Source: Actinomycetes bacterium (GTDB lineage Bacteria; Actinomycetota; Actinomycetes; Mycobacteriales; Mycobacteriaceae). From it: a DNA stretch of 64,000 bases. Location of the stretch: positions 17,869 through 81,868 of the forward strand of contig JAEXZY010000152.1 of the NCBI GenBank assembly GCA_023404955.1, in the 5' to 3' direction. Shown one piece after another: positions 27,567-35,615 of the stretch (positions within the stretch are counted from its first letter, which is position 1; each line of letters begins with the position of its first letter). The notes beneath the pieces are model-generated. The model was not told the origin of the DNA and ran no database searches. It saw only the letters and a program-made list of their open reading frames with translations. The position numbers and the translations under genes were made by a program.

Positions 27567-28820
27567 ATGGCTGCACCGACAACAGGGAACGGACTCCCCG
27601 ACGTCGTCGTGACCGGCATGGCCATGACGACGAGCGTCGCCACCGATGCCGAGGGCACCTGGGCGGCGCTGCTGGAGGGCAAGAGCGGCATCCGCCTGCT
27701 CGATGACCCCTTCGTCGAGGAGTTCGACCTGCCGGTGAAGATCGGTGGCCATCTTCTCGAGGATTTCGTGGGGGAACTGACGACGGACGAGAACCGTCGG
27801 ATGTCGTACCCGCAGAAGATGGCGACCGTGCTCGGGCGTCGTGTCTGGGAGAACGCCGGGTCCCCCGAGGTCGACACCAGCCGCCTGCTGGTGTCGATCG
27901 GGACCGGCCTCGGCGGTGCCGAGGCGCTGGTGTTCGCCTACGACGGTATGCGGGAAACGGGCATCGAAGCCGTGTCCCCGCTGTCGGTGCAGATGTACAT
28001 GCCAAACGGCCCGTCGGCCGTGGTCGGCCTGGATCGCGGCGCCAAGGCCGGGGTGGTCACCCCGGTCTCGGCGTGCGCGTCCGGCTCCGAGGGCATCGCG
28101 CAGGCATGGCGCAACATCGTGCTCGGTGAGGCCGACATCGCGATCTGCGGCGGTGTCGAGCAGCGCATCGAGGCCGTGCCGATCGCCGGCTTCGCGCAGA
28201 TGCGCATCGTGATGTCGACCAACAACGACGATCCCGCCGGCGCGTGCCGTCCGTTCGACAAGGACCGGGACGGCTTCGTGTTCGGCGAGGCCGGTGCGCT
28301 GATGGTCATCGAGACCGAAGAGCACGCCAAGGCGCGCGGCGCCACGATCCTGGCGCGCGTGATGGGCGCCAGCATCACCTCCGACGGCTTCCACATGGTC
28401 GCGCCCGACCCCAACGGTGAGCGGGCCGGCTATGCGATGTCCCGCGCGATCGAGCTGGCGGGCCTGCAGCCGTCCGACATTGACCACGTCAACGCGCACG
28501 CCACCGGCACCAGCGTCGGCGACGTCGCCGAGGGTCACGCGATCAACAACGCGATGCGCGGGCACCGGCCTGCGGTCTACGCACCGAAGTCCGCGCTGGG
28601 CCACTCGGTCGGCGCGGTCGGGGCCGTGGAATCGATCCTCACGGTGCAGGCGCTGCGTAACGGCGTCATCCCCCCCACACTCAATTTGAAGAACCTCGAT
28701 CCCGAGATCGACCTCGACGTCGTCGCGGGCGGCCCCCGGCCGGGCAACTACACCTATGCCATCAACAATTCGTTCGGTTTCGGCGGGCACAACGTCGCAC
28801 TCGCCTTCGGCAGATACTGA
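27567..28820 (+). CDS. kasB: Beta-ketoacyl-ACP synthase KasB
   Basis: A 417-aa paralogue of KasA that extends meromycolates to full length. The triad is C170 in VSACASGSEG, His in VNAHATGTSVGDVAE and His in KSALGHSVGAVG. It differs from KasA in acyl-channel positions, for example MYMPNGPSA in place of MIMPNGAAA. An ATG at 27567 was chosen; GAGAGGAC lies about 13 bases upstream, and a slightly longer frame is possible. The KasA-KasB tandem is a mycobacterial hallmark. Confidence 0.96.
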   Translation: MAAPTTGNGLPDVVVTGMAMTTSVATDAEGTWAALLEGKSGIRLLDDPFVEEFDLPVKIGGHLLEDFVGELTTDENRRMSYPQKMATVLGRRVWENAGSPEVDTSRLLVSIGTGLGGAEALVFAYDGMRETGIEAVSPLSVQMYMPNGPSAVVGLDRGAKAGVVTPVSACASGSEGIAQAWRNIVLGEADIAICGGVEQRIEAVPIAGFAQMRIVMSTNNDDPAGACRPFDKDRDGFVFGEAGALMVIETEEHAKARGATILARVMGASITSDGFHMVAPDPNGERAGYAMSRAIELAGLQPSDIDHVNAHATGTSVGDVAEGHAINNAMRGHRPAVYAPKSALGHSVGAVGAVESILTVQALRNGVIPPTLNLKNLDPEIDLDVVAGGPRPGNYTYAINNSFGFGGHNVALAFGRY

Positions 28821-28835
28821 AAGCAGGAGACATTC

Positions 28836-30266
28836 ATGACCACCATCGAGAATCGCCCCGCCACCGACGTCAACGAGTCCCTCGATCCGCGCGACCCGAT
28901 GCTGCGCCTGGCGACGTTCTTCGATGACGGCAGCGTCGAGCTGCTGCACGAGCGCGACAAGTCCGGCGTGCTGGCTGCCGCCGGCACCGTCAACGGCGTG
29001 CGCACGATCGCGTTCTGCACCGACGGCACCGTGATGGGCGGCGCGATGGGTGTCGACGGGTGCAAGCACATCGTCGACGCCTACGACGTCGCGATCGACG
29101 AGCAGAGCCCGATCGTCGGCATCTGGCATTCGGGCGGCGCGCGGCTGGCCGAGGGCGTCAAGGCGCTGCACGCGGTCGGCCTGGTCTTCGAGGCGATGAT
29201 CCGCGCGTCCGGGTACATCCCGCAGATCTCCGTGGTCGTCGGCTTCGCCGCCGGCGGTGCCGCCTACGGCCCCGCGCTGACCGACGTCATCATCATGGCG
29301 CCCGACAGCAAGGTGTTCGTCACCGGACCCGACGTCGTGCGCAGCGTGACCGGCGAGGACGTCGACATGGTCTCCCTCGGCGGTCCCGAGGCCCACCACA
29401 AGAAGTCCGGCGTGTGCCACATCGTCGCCGACGACGAGCTCGACGCCTACGAGCGCGGCCGCCGCCTGGTCGGGCTGTTCTGCCAGCAGGGCCACTTCGA
29501 CCGCACCAAGGCCGAGGCCGGTGACACCGACCTCAAGGCGCTGCTGCCCGAGTCGGCGCGCCGCGCCTACGACGTGCACCCGCTGGTCGAGGCGCTTCTC
29601 GACGACGGTGTGCCGTTCGAGGAGTTCCAGTCGCGCTGGGCCCCGTCGATCGTCGTCGGGTTGGGCCGGCTCGCCGGTCGCACCGTCGGCGTGATCGCGA
29701 ACAACCCGCTGCGTTTGGGCGGCTGCCTGAACTCCGAAAGTGCCGAGAAGTCGGCCCGCTTCGTGCGGCTGTGCGACGCGTTCGGCATCCCGCTGGTCGT
29801 CGTCGTCGACGTGCCGGGCTACCTGCCGGGTGTGGATCAGGAGTGGGGCGGCGTGGTCCGTCGCGGCGCCAAGCTTCTGCACGCGTTCGGCGAGAGCTCG
29901 GTGCCGCGCGTCACGCTGGTCACCCGCAAGATCTACGGCGGCGCGTACATCGCGATGAATTCGCGGTCGCTGAACGCCACCAAGGTGTTCGCGTGGCCCG
30001 AGGCCGAGGTCGCGGTGATGGGCGCCAAGGCTGCCGTCGGCATCCTGCACAAGAAGAAGCTGGCCGCCGCCGCCCCCGAGGAGCGCGAGTCGCTGCACGA
30101 GGCGCTGGCCATCGAGCACGAGAAGATCGCCGGTGGCGTGGACTCCGCGATCGAGATCGGCGTGGTGGACGAGAAGATCGACCCCGCCCACACCCGCTCG
30201 AAGCTGACCCAGGCGCTGGCCGAGGCGCCGATGCGCCGCGGCCGCCACAAGAACATCCCGCTGTAA
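28836..30266 (+). CDS. accD6: Acetyl/propionyl-CoA carboxylase carboxyltransferase AccD6
   Basis: A 476-aa carboxyltransferase beta subunit that transfers CO2 from biotin (on an AccA3-type subunit encoded elsewhere) to acetyl-CoA, supplying malonyl-CoA for FAS-I and FAS-II. Crotonase-like oxyanion holes are in VDGCKHIVDAYD/SGGARLAEGV and GFAAGGAAYGPALTD, and the C-terminal half has GYLPGVDQEWGGVVRRGAKLL. AGGAGA lies before the ATG, 15 bp after kasB. It is the last gene of the operon, closed by a long palindrome. Confidence 0.96.
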   Translation: MTTIENRPATDVNESLDPRDPMLRLATFFDDGSVELLHERDKSGVLAAAGTVNGVRTIAFCTDGTVMGGAMGVDGCKHIVDAYDVAIDEQSPIVGIWHSGGARLAEGVKALHAVGLVFEAMIRASGYIPQISVVVGFAAGGAAYGPALTDVIIMAPDSKVFVTGPDVVRSVTGEDVDMVSLGGPEAHHKKSGVCHIVADDELDAYERGRRLVGLFCQQGHFDRTKAEAGDTDLKALLPESARRAYDVHPLVEALLDDGVPFEEFQSRWAPSIVVGLGRLAGRTVGVIANNPLRLGGCLNSESAEKSARFVRLCDAFGIPLVVVVDVPGYLPGVDQEWGGVVRRGAKLLHAFGESSVPRVTLVTRKIYGGAYIAMNSRSLNATKVFAWPEAEVAVMGAKAAVGILHKKKLAAAAPEERESLHEALAIEHEKIAGGVDSAIEIGVVDEKIDPAHTRSKLTQALAEAPMRRGRHKNIPL

Positions 30267-30287
30267 GGGTCACTTCTCCCCCGCGAG

Positions 30288-30337
30288 CAGACACGAACTC
30301 GAGTGATTCCGGCCGGAATCACTCGAGTTCGTGTCTG
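30288..30337. terminator. Perfect 50-nt palindrome, probable bidirectional terminator
   Basis: Two 25-nt arms (30288-30312 and 30313-30337) are exact complements with no loop bases. The left arm begins CAGACACGAACTCGAG. It fills the gap between the convergent accD6 and glpD genes, starting 21 bp after the accD6 stop and ending 1 bp before the glpD stop. There is little T-tract on either side, typical of mycobacterial hairpin terminators. Confidence 0.75.
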
Positions 30338-30338
30338 T

Positions 30339-31871
30339 TCAGCGGCTGTGGGCGAGCATCTCCTGAGCCGCCGGTAGCGCGCGCTCGCGGTCGGCGGCCA
30401 CCAGGCCGATGCGCGTGCGCCGGTCGAGGATGTCGTCGACGTTCAGCGCGCCTTCATGCGTGACGGCGTACTCGAACTCCGCCCGCGTGACATCGATACC
30501 CTCGGCGACGGGGGCGATGGGGCGCGAGCATGTAGCGCGCTCGATGACGCTGGACGCTTCGGCGCCGTAGCGGGCAACCAGCGACACCGGCAGGTCTCCT
30601 GAAAGGCTCTGCGCCGCAGAGGGATTCGCAGGTGCACCGACGAGCGGCAGGTCTCGGGTGCGGCATGGCCCGGCGCCGAGCCCGCGCAATGCCACCGCGC
30701 GATCCACGACATCTTCGGCCATGAACCGATATTCGGTCAGCTTGCCACCGATCACGCTCAGCACACCGCTCGGCGACTCGGTGACCGCGTGCTCGCGCGA
30801 TACGTCGGCGGTGCGGCCGGCGCCGGTGTCGATCAACGGGCGCAGCCCGGCGTAGCTGCCGACCACATCCGCAGGCCCGAGGGAAGTCGCCAGCGCCGTG
30901 TTCACCGTGTCGAGCAGGAACTGCACCTCCTGCGCCGTCGGCTCAGGTACGTCGGGGATCGCGCCCGGGGCGTCTTCGTCGGTCAGACCCAGGTAGACGC
31001 GGCCCAGCTGTTCGGGCATCGCGAACACGAACCTGTTGATCTCCCCCGGTATCGGAATCGTCAGCGCCGCAGTCGGATTGCCGAACGATGCCGCGTCGAA
31101 CACCAGATGGGTGCCGCGGCTGGGCCGCAGCCGCAACGACGTGTCGATCTGCCCGGCCCAGACGCCGGTGGCGTTGACCACTGCGCGCGCCGACACCTGC
31201 AGCGTCTCCCCCGACAGACTGTCGGTCAACGTCACGGAGGTACGCGACGCCGCACTCGCCTCGACCCGGGTGAGGATGCGGGCGCCGTGCTGCGCGGCGG
31301 TCCGCGCCGCCGCGGTGACCAGGCGCGCGTCGTCGATCAGCTGTCCGTCGTAGGCCAGCAATGCTCCGTCCAGGCCGTCGCGACGCACCGTCGGCGCCAA
31401 CGCGACGGCTGCGGCCGCGCCGATCCGGCGGGATCGCGGCAACACCGATGCGGGCGTGCCGGCCAGCGCTCGCAGCCCGTCTCCGGCGGCGAAGCCGAAA
31501 CGCACCAGCGCGCGGGAGGCGCGGTTCATCTCGGGCAGCAGCGGCACCAGTTGCGGCATCGCGTGCACGAGGTGGGGGGCGGTGCGCGTCATCAGGATTC
31601 CGCGCTCCACGGCACTGCGGCGGGCGATGCCGACGTTGCCGCTGGCGAGGTAGCGCAGACCGCCGTGCACCAGCTTGGAGCTCCACCGGCTGGTGCCGAA
31701 TGCGAGGTCGTGCTTTTCGACCAGCGCCACCGACAGTCCGCGCGTCGCGGCGTCCAGCGCGATGCCGGCACCGGTGATACCGCCACCGATCACGAGCAGG
31801 TCCACCCGCGCACCGTCGCCGAGCTCGTGCAGCTCGGCGGTGCGCCGCTGCGCATTCAGTGCCGCGCTCAC
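30339..31871 (-). CDS. glpD: Glycerol-3-phosphate dehydrogenase, FAD-dependent
   Basis: A 510-aa flavoenzyme that oxidises glycerol-3-phosphate to DHAP and feeds electrons to quinone. The FAD motif is LLVIGGGITGAGIALDAATR (~22-41), followed by SSKLVHGGLRYL; SVIGGKLTEYRFMAEDVV lies in the C-terminal half. It corresponds to Rv2249c (glpD1). The GTG at 31871 overlaps the TetR stop (GTGA), so the regulator and enzyme form one coupled unit. The stop codon is immediately beside the shared terminator palindrome. Confidence 0.93.
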   Translation of the reverse strand: MSAALNAQRRTAELHELGDGARVDLLVIGGGITGAGIALDAATRGLSVALVEKHDLAFGTSRWSSKLVHGGLRYLASGNVGIARRSAVERGILMTRTAPHLVHAMPQLVPLLPEMNRASRALVRFGFAAGDGLRALAGTPASVLPRSRRIGAAAAVALAPTVRRDGLDGALLAYDGQLIDDARLVTAAARTAAQHGARILTRVEASAASRTSVTLTDSLSGETLQVSARAVVNATGVWAGQIDTSLRLRPSRGTHLVFDAASFGNPTAALTIPIPGEINRFVFAMPEQLGRVYLGLTDEDAPGAIPDVPEPTAQEVQFLLDTVNTALATSLGPADVVGSYAGLRPLIDTGAGRTADVSREHAVTESPSGVLSVIGGKLTEYRFMAEDVVDRAVALRGLGAGPCRTRDLPLVGAPANPSAAQSLSGDLPVSLVARYGAEASSVIERATCSRPIAPVAEGIDVTRAEFEYAVTHEGALNVDDILDRRTRIGLVAADRERALPAAQEMLAHSR

Positions 31872-32446
31872 GGGGCGAGGTATCCGTTGAGCGCGCGGGC
31901 CAGTTCGACGTTGATGGCCGTGGCGTCGAGCAGCTTTTCCACCATCTGCGCGGACTGGATCGTCGACTGTGTGATCAGCAGACACATCGCACCCATTTCA
32001 TGCGGATCACCGGGGCGCACGCTGCCCTCCTCCTGACCGGCCTTGATCGCCTCGGCCAGCGCATCGATGAGGATCTGCTGGCTGGTGCCCAGGCGTTCGG
32101 CGATGTAGACCATCGCCAGGTTGGGCGCGTTGCGGATCACCGACTGCACGACCTCGTCGTTGCGCAGATGCTCGGCGACGGCCACCACGCGCTCGACGGT
32201 CGCCTCCCGGCCGACGCCGCGGTCGGGGACCTGCTCGAGCACCCCGGAGATGCGCACGGTCAGCAGCTCGGCGATCACCCAGCGGATGTCGGGCCAGCGG
32301 CGGTAGATGGTCGGGCGACTGACCCGCGCTCGTCGCGCGATCTCGGTCATGGTCGTCCGTTCGACGCCGTAGGCGAGGATGCACGCCGCCGCCGCATCGA
32401 GAATGCGCTTCTCGACACTCGAGTCGGAGTTACGGATTGACACCAT
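31868..32446 (-). CDS. TetR-family regulator upstream of glpD
   Basis: A 192-aa TetR protein. The helix-turn-helix is TTMTEIARRARVSRPTIYRRW (~31-51, two segments), and the C-terminal domain is helical. The ATG at 32446 lies only 17 bp from the divergent flavoenzyme start and is probably read from a leaderless mRNA. It corresponds to Rv2250c. Because its stop overlaps the glpD start, it is likely to control its own operon and the divergent one. The inducer could be a glycerol or lipid metabolite, but this is inference. Confidence 0.9.
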   Translation of the reverse strand: MVSIRNSDSSVEKRILDAAAACILAYGVERTTMTEIARRARVSRPTIYRRWPDIRWVIAELLTVRISGVLEQVPDRGVGREATVERVVAVAEHLRNDEVVQSVIRNAPNLAMVYIAERLGTSQQILIDALAEAIKAGQEEGSVRPGDPHEMGAMCLLITQSTIQSAQMVEKLLDATAINVELARALNGYLAP

Positions 32447-32463
32447 CTGTAATACTGTAACGC
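32447..32463. promoter_or_regulatory. Overlapping divergent leaderless promoters with direct repeats
   Basis: The 17-bp gap contains CTGTAA twice (32447-32452 and 32455-32460). TACTGT (32453-32458) is a plus-strand -10 five bases before one start; its near complement TACAGT (32454-32459) is a minus-strand -10 seven bases before the other. Both transcripts would be leaderless, and the polymerases cannot bind together. Confidence 0.5.
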
Positions 32464-34080
32464 ATGTCTTCGCTCGCTGGCCAGTCCAACAGACCTCCGA
32501 TGGCATGGAATGCCTGGGGCGATCCCGCCGCCGCGACACCCTTGTCGCCCGGAATCCGCTCCTTGCTCACCCAGGCGCTAAGCATCGACGCCGAGCCCGC
32601 CGCAGAGCCCACGCTCGAGCAGGTGAGGGTGCGGCCGTCGGCGCTCTCCCCGGGCGACCGGGAGGGGCTTGCCGCGATCGTCGGCGCCGAGCACGTCCTG
32701 ATCGAGGACAGTGACCGGCTGCTGCGCGCAGGCGGCAAGTCGACGCTGGACCTGTTGCGCCGCAGGGACTTCGGCGTGCAGGACAGCCCGGACGCGGTGC
32801 TGGTGCCCGGTGATGACGACGAGGTGGCCGCGGTGTTGCGGTTCTGCGCCGACCACAGCATCGCCGTCGTGCCGTTCGGCGGCGGGACGAGCGTGGTCGG
32901 CGGCCTGGACCCGCTGCGGGGGGACTTCAAGGCCGTGGTGTCGGTGGATCTTCGCCGGTTCGACGAGGTGCACTCGCTCGACGAGGTGTCCTGGGAGGTC
33001 GAACTCGGCGCCGGTCTGACAGGCCCGGATGCCGAGAAGCGGCTGGGCGACAGGGGTTTCTCGCTCGGCCACTTTCCGCAGAGCTTCTGCTTCGCCACGA
33101 TCGGCGGGTTCGCCGCCACCCGCTCGTCGGGCCAGGATTCCGCGGGCTACGGCCGCTTCGACGACATGGTCCGCGGCCTGCGCGTGGTGACGCCGGCCGG
33201 GGTCCTCGACGTGGGTCGTGCTCCCGCGTCGGCCGCGGGACCGGACCTGCGTCAGGTCCTGCTCGGCTCCGAGGGCACGTTTGGCATCATCACCAAGGTC
33301 CGCGTGCGCGTGCACCCTGTGCCGGAAAGCACGCGGTACGAGGCGTGGTCGTTTCCCGACTTCGCCACCGGCGCTGCCGCATTGCGCGCCGTCGCGCAGA
33401 CCGGCACCGGTCCCACGGTGATCAGGCTGTCCGACGAAGCGGAGACCGGGGTCAACCTGGCCACCACCGACAGCATCGGCGACGCACAGATCACCGGCGG
33501 CTGCCTGGCCATCACGGCCTTCGAGGGCAGCGAGGCCCACGTCGCCAGCCGGCACGCCGAGACCCGAGACCTGTTGAGCGCCAACGGCGGAACCTCACTC
33601 GGCGAGGGTCCCGCGCGCGCCTGGGAACACGGCCGGTTCAACGCGCCCTATCTGCGGGACGGCTTGCTGTCGGCGGGCGCGCTGTGCGAGACGCTGGAGA
33701 CCGCGACCTCCTGGTCGAATGTCCCGACGCTGAAGGCCGCCGTCACCGACGCACTGACCCGCGCGCTGGCCGACTCGGGGACACCGGCACTGGTCCTGTG
33801 CCACATCTCGCACGTCTACCCCACTGGTGCATCGCTCTACTTCACCGTCGTGGCCGCCCAGCGCGGCAATCCGATCGAGCAGTGGCGCAGGGCCAAGACC
33901 GCGGCTTCCGAGGCGATGGTGCGCGTCGGCGCGACGATCACCCATCATCACGCCGTGGGCGCCGACCACCGGCCCTGGATGCGTGACGAGGTCGGCGACC
34001 TCGGTGTCGCGGTGCTGCGGGCGGTCAAGGCCGCGCTCGACCCGACCGGAATCATGAACCCCGGCAAGCTGATTCCGTGA
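32464..34080 (+). CDS. FAD-binding oxidase, alkyldihydroxyacetonephosphate synthase-like
   Basis: A 538-aa PCMH-type flavoprotein. The FAD-binding segment is VVPFGGGTSVVGGLDP (~137-152), with later HFPQSFCFATIGGFAATRSSG and GSEGTFGIIT. Near the C terminus it has ITHHHAVGADH, the His triplet characteristic of alkyl-DHAP synthase. AGPS swaps the acyl chain of acyl-DHAP for a fatty alcohol, the first ether-bond step; D-lactate and glycolate dehydrogenases are relatives. It matches Rv2251. A start at 32500 (MAWNAWGDP) is as plausible as 32464, since neither has a ribosome site. The stop overlaps the kinase start (GTGA). Confidence 0.83.
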   Translation: MSSLAGQSNRPPMAWNAWGDPAAATPLSPGIRSLLTQALSIDAEPAAEPTLEQVRVRPSALSPGDREGLAAIVGAEHVLIEDSDRLLRAGGKSTLDLLRRRDFGVQDSPDAVLVPGDDDEVAAVLRFCADHSIAVVPFGGGTSVVGGLDPLRGDFKAVVSVDLRRFDEVHSLDEVSWEVELGAGLTGPDAEKRLGDRGFSLGHFPQSFCFATIGGFAATRSSGQDSAGYGRFDDMVRGLRVVTPAGVLDVGRAPASAAGPDLRQVLLGSEGTFGIITKVRVRVHPVPESTRYEAWSFPDFATGAAALRAVAQTGTGPTVIRLSDEAETGVNLATTDSIGDAQITGGCLAITAFEGSEAHVASRHAETRDLLSANGGTSLGEGPARAWEHGRFNAPYLRDGLLSAGALCETLETATSWSNVPTLKAAVTDALTRALADSGTPALVLCHISHVYPTGASLYFTVVAAQRGNPIEQWRRAKTAASEAMVRVGATITHHHAVGADHRPWMRDEVGDLGVAVLRAVKAALDPTGIMNPGKLIP

Positions 34081-35003
34081 ACCGGATCGTCGTCCTGACC
34101 AACCCGGCCTCGGGGCACGGCACGGCGCGCCACGCGGCCGAACGGGCGATCAGCCGCTTCCAGGCCCGCGGCGTCGACGTGGTCGCCCTCGTCGGCCGCG
34201 ATCCGGCCCATGCCCGTGAACTCGTCGAGGGCGCATTGGAGCGTGGGATGGACGCGCTGGTGGTGGTCGGCGGCGACGGCATCGTCTCGCTGGCCCTGCA
34301 GATCGTCGCCCAGACCTGGACCCCGCTGGGCATCATCCCGGCCGGCACCGGCAACGACCACGCCCGCGCGTTCGGCATCCCTACGGGACCCGAGGCGGCC
34401 GCCGACGTCGTGGTCGACGGCGAGACAAGCACCGTCGACCTCGGGTTGATCACCGGCGCCGACGGCACCCGGCGATGGTTCGGCACGGTGATGGCGGCGG
34501 GCTTCGATTCCCTGGTCACCGACCGGACCAACCGGATGCGCTGGCCGCACGGGCGCATGCGCTACAACCTGGCGATGCTGGCCGAGATCTCGCAATTGCG
34601 GCTGCTGCCGTTCCGGCTCACGTTCGACGGCGCCGAGGTGCAGACCCAACTCACGTTGGCCGCGTTCGGGAACACGCGCAGCTACGGCGGCGGCATGCTG
34701 ATCTGTCCCGGCGCAGATCCGACCGACGGGCTGTTCGACGTCACGATGGTCGCGTCCGCATCCCGCACGCGGTTGGTCCGGCTGTTCCCGACGGTGTTCA
34801 AGGGCACGCATGTGAAGCTGCCGGAGGTGACGACCCGGCGCGCCGCGACGATCACGGTCGACTGCCCCGGAATCTCGCCCTCGATGAATGCCTATGCCGA
34901 CGGCGAGTACGTCTGTCCGCTGCCCGTGGAGCTCACCGTGGTGCCGGGCGCGCTGACGGTACTGCGACCGGCTACCGGGCCCGCTACCCGACCCCGCGGC
35001 TGA
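34077..35003 (+). CDS. Diacylglycerol kinase
   Basis: A 308-aa lipid kinase of the DgkB/YegS family. The nucleotide motif is VVVGGDGIVSLALQ (~62-75), in which the usual GGDGT Thr is replaced by Ile. Other segments are IIPAGTGNDHARAFGIP and the C-terminal MNAYADGEYV. It corresponds to Rv2252, reported to phosphorylate diacylglycerol and to influence phosphatidylinositol mannoside synthesis. The GTG at 34077 overlaps the stop of the AGPS-like gene, so the two are coupled. The 3' end overlaps the convergent DUF3145 gene by 20 bp. Confidence 0.9.
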   Translation: MNRIVVLTNPASGHGTARHAAERAISRFQARGVDVVALVGRDPAHARELVEGALERGMDALVVVGGDGIVSLALQIVAQTWTPLGIIPAGTGNDHARAFGIPTGPEAAADVVVDGETSTVDLGLITGADGTRRWFGTVMAAGFDSLVTDRTNRMRWPHGRMRYNLAMLAEISQLRLLPFRLTFDGAEVQTQLTLAAFGNTRSYGGGMLICPGADPTDGLFDVTMVASASRTRLVRLFPTVFKGTHVKLPEVTTRRAATITVDCPGISPSMNAYADGEYVCPLPVELTVVPGALTVLRPATGPATRPRG

Positions 35004-35496
35004 GCCAGCTGACCTCGGCGCCCACCCCGCCGTCGCGGTAGGCCTCGAGCGCTTCGTCCCAGGCGGTGCCCAACACGGAGTCCAGTTCCGCAGCCAGCAT
35101 GTCGGCGCCGGACGCCATCAGCGTGCGCAACCGCATCTCCCCGACCATCACGTCGCCGTTGGCGCTCATCGCGCCGCTCCACAGGCCGAGCTGCGGGGTG
35201 TGGCACCAGCGGTGCCCGTCGACGCCGTGGCTCGGGTCCTCGGTCACCTCGAACCGCAACACCGACCAGGACCGCAGGGCGTTCGCCAGCTGAGCGCCGG
35301 TGCCCACAGGCCCCACCCAGTTCGTCACGGCACGCAGCTGCCCGGGCATGGCCGGTTGCGGCGTCCACTTCAAGTTCGCCCTCGCGTTGAGGGTCGACGA
35401 CAACGCCCACTCGACGTGCGGGCACACCGCCGCGGGTGAGGCATGTACGTACACCACACCCGTCGTCGTGTCGGCGAATTGATTCGCAGCACGCAT
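34984..35496 (-). CDS. DUF3145 protein
   Basis: A 170-aa actinobacterial protein of DUF3145, corresponding to Rv2256c. Characteristic segments are GVVYVHASPAAVCPHVEWAL, VGTGAQLANALRSW and WCHTPQLGLWSGAMSANGDV. No catalytic motif or membrane segment is apparent, and function is unknown. The ATG at 35496 has AAGGAG eight bases upstream. The 119-bp region before it holds a direct repeat. It is convergent with the diacylglycerol kinase gene. Confidence 0.88.
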   Translation of the reverse strand: MRAANQFADTTTGVVYVHASPAAVCPHVEWALSSTLNARANLKWTPQPAMPGQLRAVTNWVGPVGTGAQLANALRSWSVLRFEVTEDPSHGVDGHRWCHTPQLGLWSGAMSANGDVMVGEMRLRTLMASGADMLAAELDSVLGTAWDEALEAYRDGGVGAEVSWLSRGVG

Positions 35497-35569
35497 CTGT
35501 TGCTCCTTCGGCTCCACGAGGGACGTCTTCCCCAACGACCTGGTGGTTTCCGAGTGAGTCAGCAGATGT

Positions 35570-35598
35570 AATTGTGCCTTTCGAGGCAATTGTGCCTT
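35570..35598. repeat. Direct repeat AATTGTGCCTT x2
   Basis: Two copies at 35570-35580 and 35588-35598, 18 bp apart, upstream of DUF3145. The second copy includes AGGCA-ATTG-TGCCT, a small inverted repeat. It may be a regulatory site. Confidence 0.4.
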
Positions 35599-35615
35599 GT
35601 GAGACGCGTGTTGCG

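Noticed and set aside
26205..30248. A 1347-codon open frame on the minus strand
   Set aside because: It runs antisense to kasA, kasB and accD6, has no recognisable domain and is explained by the strong GC bias at third codon positions.
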